A DNA stretch of 64,000 nucleotides from Streptomyces sp. CBMA291 (GTDB taxonomy: Bacteria; Actinomycetota; Actinomycetes; Streptomycetales; Streptomycetaceae). The first letter of the stretch is position 1; every line of letters begins with the position of its first letter. Shown piece by piece: positions 59,501 through 64,000 of this stretch. A program made the translations under genes and the position numbers. The stretch lies in NCBI RefSeq assembly GCF_014596525.1, contig NZ_MSJP01000079.1, positions 62,001 to 126,000 of the forward strand. The letters run 5' to 3'. Under the pieces are notes generated by a model. The model had not been told where the DNA came from. It saw nothing but the letters and a program-made list of their open reading frames with translations, and ran no database searches.

Positions 59501-61201
59501 ATGCAGGTCGAGGCCATGACCCGGGCGGGTCGCCCGGAGCGCCCCGACGGGGACGGTACGCACCGTCCGGCCAGACCCTCCTGGGTGGCCTGGTTGACCA
59601 CCACGGACCACAAGCAGATCGGAACGCTCTACCTCTGTTCCGCGCTGTTCTTCTTCGTCATCGGGGGTGTCATGGCCCTGATGATGCGCGCGGAACTGGC
59701 CCGCCCCGGCACCCAGATCATGTCGAACGAGCAGTTCAACCAGGCATTCACCATGCACGGTTCGATCATGCTGCTGCTCTTCGCCATGCCGCTGTTCACC
59801 GGCTTCGCCAACTGGATCATGCCGCTCCAGATCGGCGCCCCCGATGTGGCCTTCCCCCGCCTGAACATGCTGGCGTACTGGCTGTACCTCTTCGGCTCGC
59901 TGATCGCGGCGGGTGGCTTCCTCACCCCCGGAGGCGCGGCCGACTTCGGCTGGTTCCTCTACGCGCCGCTCTCCGACGCCATCCACTCGCCCGGACTCGG
60001 CGCCGACCTGTGGATCATGGGCGTCGCGCTCTCCGGCTTCGGCTCGATCGCGGGCGCGGTCAACTTCATCACCACGATCATCTGCATGCGTGCCCCCGGC
60101 ATGACGATGTTCCGCATGCCGATCTTCACCTGGAACGTGCTGCTGACCTCGCTGCTCGTCCTGATGGTCTTCCCGGTCCTCGCGGCGGCGCTCTTCGCGC
60201 TCGAATGCGACCGCAAGTTCGGCAGCCATGTCTTCGACGCGGCCAACGGCGGCGCCTTGCTGTGGCAACACCTCTTCTGGTTCTTCGGACACCCGGAGGT
60301 GTACATCCTGGCCTTGCCCTTCTTCGGCATCATCTCCGAGGTCATCCCGGTCTTCAGCCGCAAGCCGATGTTCGGCTACATCGGTCTGGTGGCCGCGACC
60401 ATCGCGATCGCCGGTCTGTCCGTGACCGTGTGGGCCCACCACATGTACGTCACCGGCGGCGTGCTCCTGCCGTTCTTCTCCTTCATGACGTTCCTCATCG
60501 CCGTACCGACAGGCGTGAAGTTCTTCAACTGGATCGGAACGATGTGGAAGGGCTCACTGTCCTTCGAGACACCGATGCTCTGGGCCGTCGGCTTCCTCAT
60601 GACCTTCACCTTCGGTGGTCTGACCGGCGTCATCCTGGCCTCGCCCCCGATGGACTTCCACGTCTCCGACTCGTACTTCGTCGTGGCGCACTTCCACTAC
60701 ACGATCTTCGGCACGGTCGTGTACGCCATGTTCGCCGGCTTCCACTTCTGGTGGCCGAAGTTCACCGGCAAGATGCTCGACGAACGCCTCGGCAAGATCA
60801 CCTTCTGGACCCTCACCGTCGGCTTCCACGCGACCTTCCTCGTCCAGCACTGGCTGGGCGCCGAGGGCATGCCGCGCCGCTACGCCGACTACCTGGACGC
60901 CGACGGCTTCACCGCCCTCAACACCGTCTCCACCATCGGCTCCTTCCTCCTCGGCCTCTCCTTCCTGCCGTTCTTCTACAACGTCTGGAAGACGGGCAAG
61001 TACGGCAAGAAGGTCGAGACCGACGACCCCTGGGGCTATGGCCGTTCGCTCGAATGGGCCACCTCCTGCCCGCCGCCCCGGCACAACTTCCTCGTCCTGC
61101 CCCGGATCCGCTCCGAATCCCCGGCGTTCGACCTGCACTACCCCGAGATCGCCGAGGTCGACCGGCTGGAGAACAAGCCGCACGAGCCGGTGGACCACTG
61201 A
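59501..61201 (+). CDS. ctaD: Cytochrome c oxidase subunit I
   Basis: 566 residues from the chosen ATG (GAGG nine bases upstream); starts at 59390, 59450 and 59516 are in frame. Twelve helices. Heme/copper ligands: FTMHGSIMLLLFAMPLFTG, FFGHPEVYILALPFFGI, VWAHHMYVTGG and VVAHFHYTIFGTVVYA. Normal actinobacterial ctaD sits with ctaC, ctaE and ctaF; here subunits II and III are absent. It is probably a second, regulated copy that joins the housekeeping subunits. The stop overlaps the next start. Confidence 0.93.
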   Translation: MQVEAMTRAGRPERPDGDGTHRPARPSWVAWLTTTDHKQIGTLYLCSALFFFVIGGVMALMMRAELARPGTQIMSNEQFNQAFTMHGSIMLLLFAMPLFTGFANWIMPLQIGAPDVAFPRLNMLAYWLYLFGSLIAAGGFLTPGGAADFGWFLYAPLSDAIHSPGLGADLWIMGVALSGFGSIAGAVNFITTIICMRAPGMTMFRMPIFTWNVLLTSLLVLMVFPVLAAALFALECDRKFGSHVFDAANGGALLWQHLFWFFGHPEVYILALPFFGIISEVIPVFSRKPMFGYIGLVAATIAIAGLSVTVWAHHMYVTGGVLLPFFSFMTFLIAVPTGVKFFNWIGTMWKGSLSFETPMLWAVGFLMTFTFGGLTGVILASPPMDFHVSDSYFVVAHFHYTIFGTVVYAMFAGFHFWWPKFTGKMLDERLGKITFWTLTVGFHATFLVQHWLGAEGMPRRYADYLDADGFTALNTVSTIGSFLLGLSFLPFFYNVWKTGKYGKKVETDDPWGYGRSLEWATSCPPPRHNFLVLPRIRSESPAFDLHYPEIAEVDRLENKPHEPVDH

Positions 61202-61749
61202 TGGGCGCGGCCGTGCTCGCCCTGGGCACCGGAGCCGTGACCGCCTCCGGCTGCGTCTGGTACGTCCCCGCCCTCGTCGACCTCAGGGCGGGCGCCGACC
61301 GGCCGGTCTCCCGCCGCCTCGCCGCCGCCTCCTGCGTCACGGGCTGGGCCACCGCTGCCGTCGTCGTCCCGCTGCTCCTCCTCGGAGTGCCCTTCCGGCC
61401 GCTGCTCGCCGTGGCTGCGGTCGGCGCGGGCGGAGCGATCGCCCTGCGCGTACGGGCGGTCGCCCGGCGCCGCCACGAGGAGCGGGAAGCGGCCGTGTGC
61501 TGGGCGACGCTCGGCCCCCAGCCCACCCCGCCCTCCGGCGCGCGGCCGCAGACGGTCCTCGCGCTCTGGGCCGGAGCGGGCCTCCTGGTGGCCGTGGCCA
61601 CCGCCACCCTGCTCCTGACCTGGGGCCGCACCCACGGAGTGAGCACACCCCTGGCGGTGGCGGCACCCACCGCCCTCGCCGCCTGCGCCCTCCTGGCCGC
61701 CGCCCTGCGCGCCGCCCAGAGCCGCGAGACCTGGACGCACCACCCCTAG
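61201..61749 (+). CDS. Small multi-TM membrane protein, ctaD partner
   Basis: 182 residues, ATG overlapping the ctaD stop (TGATG). Four membrane helices (LGTGAVTASGCVWYVPALVD, TAAVVVPLLLLGVPF, LWAGAGLLVAVATATLLLTW, PTALAACALLAAALRAAQ) with Arg-rich loops. I do not recognise the family. Coupling to ctaD suggests an assembly or accessory role. Confidence 0.7.
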   Translation: MGAAVLALGTGAVTASGCVWYVPALVDLRAGADRPVSRRLAAASCVTGWATAAVVVPLLLLGVPFRPLLAVAAVGAGGAIALRVRAVARRRHEEREAAVCWATLGPQPTPPSGARPQTVLALWAGAGLLVAVATATLLLTWGRTHGVSTPLAVAAPTALAACALLAAALRAAQSRETWTHHP

Positions 61750-61770
61750 AAGACCCGGGCGAACCCCGAC

Positions 61771-61813
61771 GTCAGCCGCCCCGGGCCGGGACCACCGGCC
61801 CGGGGCGGCCGAC
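61771..61813. terminator. Hairpin terminator of the ctaD operon
   Basis: A 19-base stem with one mismatch (GTCAGCCGCCCCGGGCCGG pairing with 61795-61813) around a five-base loop, 22 bases after the stop codon. Confidence 0.85.
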
Positions 61814-62225
61814 GTCCGTCCGGGGCCAAGGCGGACGGCCCGAGGCGGGGCCGTCACACCGGGGACTCCGGCCCGGCCGCCCCCGGTCGGACGACGCGCC
61901 GCCGCCCGGAGGGGGGGAGACCGGACGGCGGCTTACGGGTGCGCACCCGCGAAGGCGACTGCCCCGGGACCGCGCCTCTCATGCATGCGAGCGACCTCGG
62001 TCCCGCACGGACCTCCCGGCCGCCCGGCCCGGGGCCGCCCCGCACGCTTCCGTACGCCCGGCGGCCCTGGAGCCCGACACCTGGCGGGCCCGGATGCCGT
62101 ACGCCCGGCGGCCCGGATGCCGTACGCCCGGCGGCCCCGCCCCGGTGGCCCCGACGCCGTACGCCAGGCGGCGCCCGGCGGTGCCCGGAGCCGTACACCC
62201 CGGGCACCACCCCCCCCCCGTGGAG
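61814..62225. repeat. Intergenic region with CCGTACGCCCGGCGGCCC repeats
   Basis: Four copies of CCGTACGCCCGGCGGCCC (the last with two changes) start at 62050, 62097, 62120 and 62157. The rest is very GC-rich with a C10 run before the pyruvate carboxylase stop. No gene. Spacing is irregular. Confidence 0.75.
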
Positions 62226-64000
62226 TCAGCCGATCTCGACGAGCAAGTCCCCGCCCTCCACCTGCTGGACCCGGGTGATGGCGAGGCGGGACACCCGGCC
62301 GCCCCGTGCGGCCGTGATCGAGGCCTCCATCTTCATCGCCTCGATCGTGGCCACCGTCGTACCCGCCTCGACCTCGTCGCCCTCGGCGACGGCCAGGGTG
62401 ACGACGCCCGCGAACGGCGCCGCCACGTGCCCCGGGTTCGACCGGTCGGCCTTCTCGGTCGCCGGCAGGTCGGCCGCCGCCGCCCGGTCGCGGACCTGGA
62501 TCGGGCGCAGCTGGCCGTTGAGCGTCGACAGGACCGTGCGCATGCCCCGCTCGTCGGCCTCGCCGACCGCCTCCAGCTCGATGAGCAGCCGCACCCCGGG
62601 CCCGAAGTCGACCGAGTACTCCTTCCCCGGGCGCAGCCCGTAGAAGAAGTCCTTGCTGTCGAGGACGCTGGTGTCGCCGTACGCCTGCCGGTGCGCCTCG
62701 AACTCCTTCGTCGGGCCGGGGAACAGCAGCCGGTTCAGCGTCGCCCGCCGGTCCTTGCCCAGCCCCTCGTGGTCCTCCGGTGCCAGCTCGCCGACCGGCC
62801 GGGGCCCTGCCCTGCCCTCCAGCGCCTTGGTGCGGAACGGCTCCGGCCAGCCGCCGGGCGGGGTGCCCAGCTCGCCGTGGAGGAAGCCGACGACCGAGTC
62901 GGGGATGTCGAAGCGGTTCGGCGCCGCCTCGAAGTCCGCGGGCGCCACCCCGGCGCCGACGAGGTGCAGTGCCAGATCGCCCACCACCTTCGACGAGGGC
63001 GTGACCTTCACGAGCCGGCCCAGCATCCGGTCGGCTGCCGCGTACGTCGCCTCGACGTCCTCGAAGCGGTCGCCGAGACCGAGGGCGACGGCCTGGGTGC
63101 GCAGATTGGAGAGCTGCCCGCCCGGGATCTCGTGGTGGTAGACCCGCCCGGTGGGGGAGTCGAGGCCCGCCTCGAAGGGCGCGTACACCTTGCGGACGCT
63201 CTCCCAGTACGGCTCCAGGTCGCCGACCGCCTGGAGCCCGAGCCCGGTGGGCCGCGCGGAGTGGTCGGTCGCGGCCACGATCGCGGAGAGCGAGGGCTGC
63301 GAGGTGGTCCCCGCCATCGACGCCACCGCCCCGTCGACCGCGTCCGCCCCCGCCTGGATCGCCGCGAGATAGGTGGCGAGCTGACCGCCCGCCGTGTCGT
63401 GGGTGTGCAGATGCACCGGCAGGTCGAACTCCCGGCGCAGCGCGGAGACCAGCGTGGCGGCGGCGGGCGCGCGCAGCAGCCCGGCCATGTCCTTGACAGC
63501 GAGGACGTGCGCCCCGGCCTCGACGATCTCCTCGGCGAGCCGCAGATAGTAGTCGAGGGTGTACAGCCGCTCCGCCGGATCGGACAGGTCCGAGGTGTAG
63601 CAGAGCGCGACCTCGGCGACCGCCGTCCCCGTCTCCCGTACGGCGTCGATCGCGGGCCGCATCTGCCCTACGTCGTTGAGCGCGTCGAAGATCCGGAAGA
63701 TGTCGATGCCGGTGGCGGCCGCCTCCCGTACGAAGGCGTCGGTCACCTCGGTCGGGTACGGGGTGTAGCCCACGGTGTTGCGGCCCCGCAGCAGCATCTG
63801 GAGGCAGATGTTCGGCACGGCCTCGCGCAGCGCGGCCAGCCGCTCCCACGGGTCCTCCGCGAGGAAGCGCAGCGCGACGTCGTAGGTGGCGCCGCCCCAG
63901 CACTCCAGGGACAGCAGCTCCGGCAGGGTGCGCGCCACCGTCGGGGCGACCGCGAGGAGGTCCTTGGTGCGCACCCGGGTGGCGAGCAGCGACTGGTGGG
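62226..64000 (-). CDS. pyc: Pyruvate carboxylase, C-terminal part (5' end outside window)
   Basis: About 590 residues are visible to the window edge, which cuts the gene within the carboxyltransferase domain. HQSLLATRVRTKDLLAVAP, LLRGRNTVGYTPYPTEVTDA, VLAVKDMAGLLRAPAAATLV and HLHTHDTAGGQLATYLAAI mark the carboxyltransferase with its metal-binding His pair. The C-terminal biotinyl domain has the biotin Lys in IEAMKMEASI. The N-terminal biotin-carboxylase half must lie beyond 64000. It makes oxaloacetate from pyruvate and bicarbonate. Confidence 0.95.
   Translation of the reverse strand, partial: HQSLLATRVRTKDLLAVAPTVARTLPELLSLECWGGATYDVALRFLAEDPWERLAALREAVPNICLQMLLRGRNTVGYTPYPTEVTDAFVREAAATGIDIFRIFDALNDVGQMRPAIDAVRETGTAVAEVALCYTSDLSDPAERLYTLDYYLRLAEEIVEAGAHVLAVKDMAGLLRAPAAATLVSALRREFDLPVHLHTHDTAGGQLATYLAAIQAGADAVDGAVASMAGTTSQPSLSAIVAATDHSARPTGLGLQAVGDLEPYWESVRKVYAPFEAGLDSPTGRVYHHEIPGGQLSNLRTQAVALGLGDRFEDVEATYAAADRMLGRLVKVTPSSKVVGDLALHLVGAGVAPADFEAAPNRFDIPDSVVGFLHGELGTPPGGWPEPFRTKALEGRAGPRPVGELAPEDHEGLGKDRRATLNRLLFPGPTKEFEAHRQAYGDTSVLDSKDFFYGLRPGKEYSVDFGPGVRLLIELEAVGEADERGMRTVLSTLNGQLRPIQVRDRAAAADLPATEKADRSNPGHVAAPFAGVVTLAVAEGDEVEAGTTVATIEAMKMEASITAARGGRVSRLAITRVQQVEGGDLLVEIG

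Overview
This window looks like Streptomyces chromosome, or a very close relative. GC is very high with G or C in nearly every third codon position, GTG and TTG starts are common, several promoters look leaderless, and many families are typical of the genus (Rv1733c-like, DUF6643-like, DUF1906, MepB, Rpf, PucR, DHA2 and MHS transporters). I saw no rRNA, tRNA or CRISPR array. Both ends cut a gene: a membrane hydrolase at the left edge and pyruvate carboxylase at the right edge.

Layout. (1) 1-18.4 kb is compact and core-like: a membrane alpha/beta hydrolase, a beta-helix/AAA+ ATPase fusion, a MOSC protein, a secreted DUF1906 protein, an orphan Imm1-like gene, an HpnB-like glycosyltransferase, a glutamate-racemase paralogue, apolipoprotein N-acyltransferase, a Nudix hydrolase, 3-hydroxybutyrate dehydrogenase, a PucR/GAF regulator and an MHS transporter. 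(2) 18.4-28 kb is accessory: an epoxide hydrolase beside an XRE-cupin regulator, a small secreted protein beside a winged-helix regulator, an ArsR regulator, a DHA2 exporter, and the debris of at least three transposases and some transporter pieces. (3) 26.9-32.2 kb holds a LuxR-type regulator, a 118-residue protein, a tiny secreted peptide, and two secreted cell-wall enzymes (NlpC/P60-like and Rpf-like) that carry the same C-terminal repeat domain. (4) 33.1-37.3 kb holds an MFS exporter and a tight operon of a 63-residue peptide, an M29-aminopeptidase-like protein and a degenerate HExxH-type protein. I read this as a candidate RiPP-like pathway. (5) 37.3-41.3 kb is debris and small accessory genes: IS5 fragments, an SMI1/KNR4 immunity gene, a frameshifted YcaO remnant, an ABC permease tail and an EF-hand protein. 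(6) 41.3-45.6 kb is one overlapping operon, MfnB-like furan synthase, aldehyde dehydrogenase, alcohol dehydrogenase and methyltransferase, which looks like a short furan pathway. (7) 46-49.1 kb holds an apparently intact IS5-family copy, an RHS toxin tail with small downstream genes, and a 214-bp palindromic MITE. (8) 49.2-62 kb ends in a low-oxygen/NO type regulon: PPOX-family protein, acyl-ACP desaturase, flavohemoprotein, SLOG-like protein, VKOR-like protein, NarL-type response regulator, DevS-type GAF kinase and a stand-alone cytochrome oxidase subunit I. Copies of a GGGCCG-WW-CGGCCC element stand in the intergenic gaps of this block and I saw it nowhere else in the window.

How genes work together. 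The strongest functional units are the 41.3-45.6 kb furan operon, the 34.7-37.3 kb peptide operon and the 52-61.7 kb two-component regulon. The 3-hydroxybutyrate dehydrogenase, PucR regulator and MHS permease form a plausible uptake/catabolism set. All positions were read by eye. Start codons are chosen by reading frame, ribosome binding site and family alignment from memory, not by computation.
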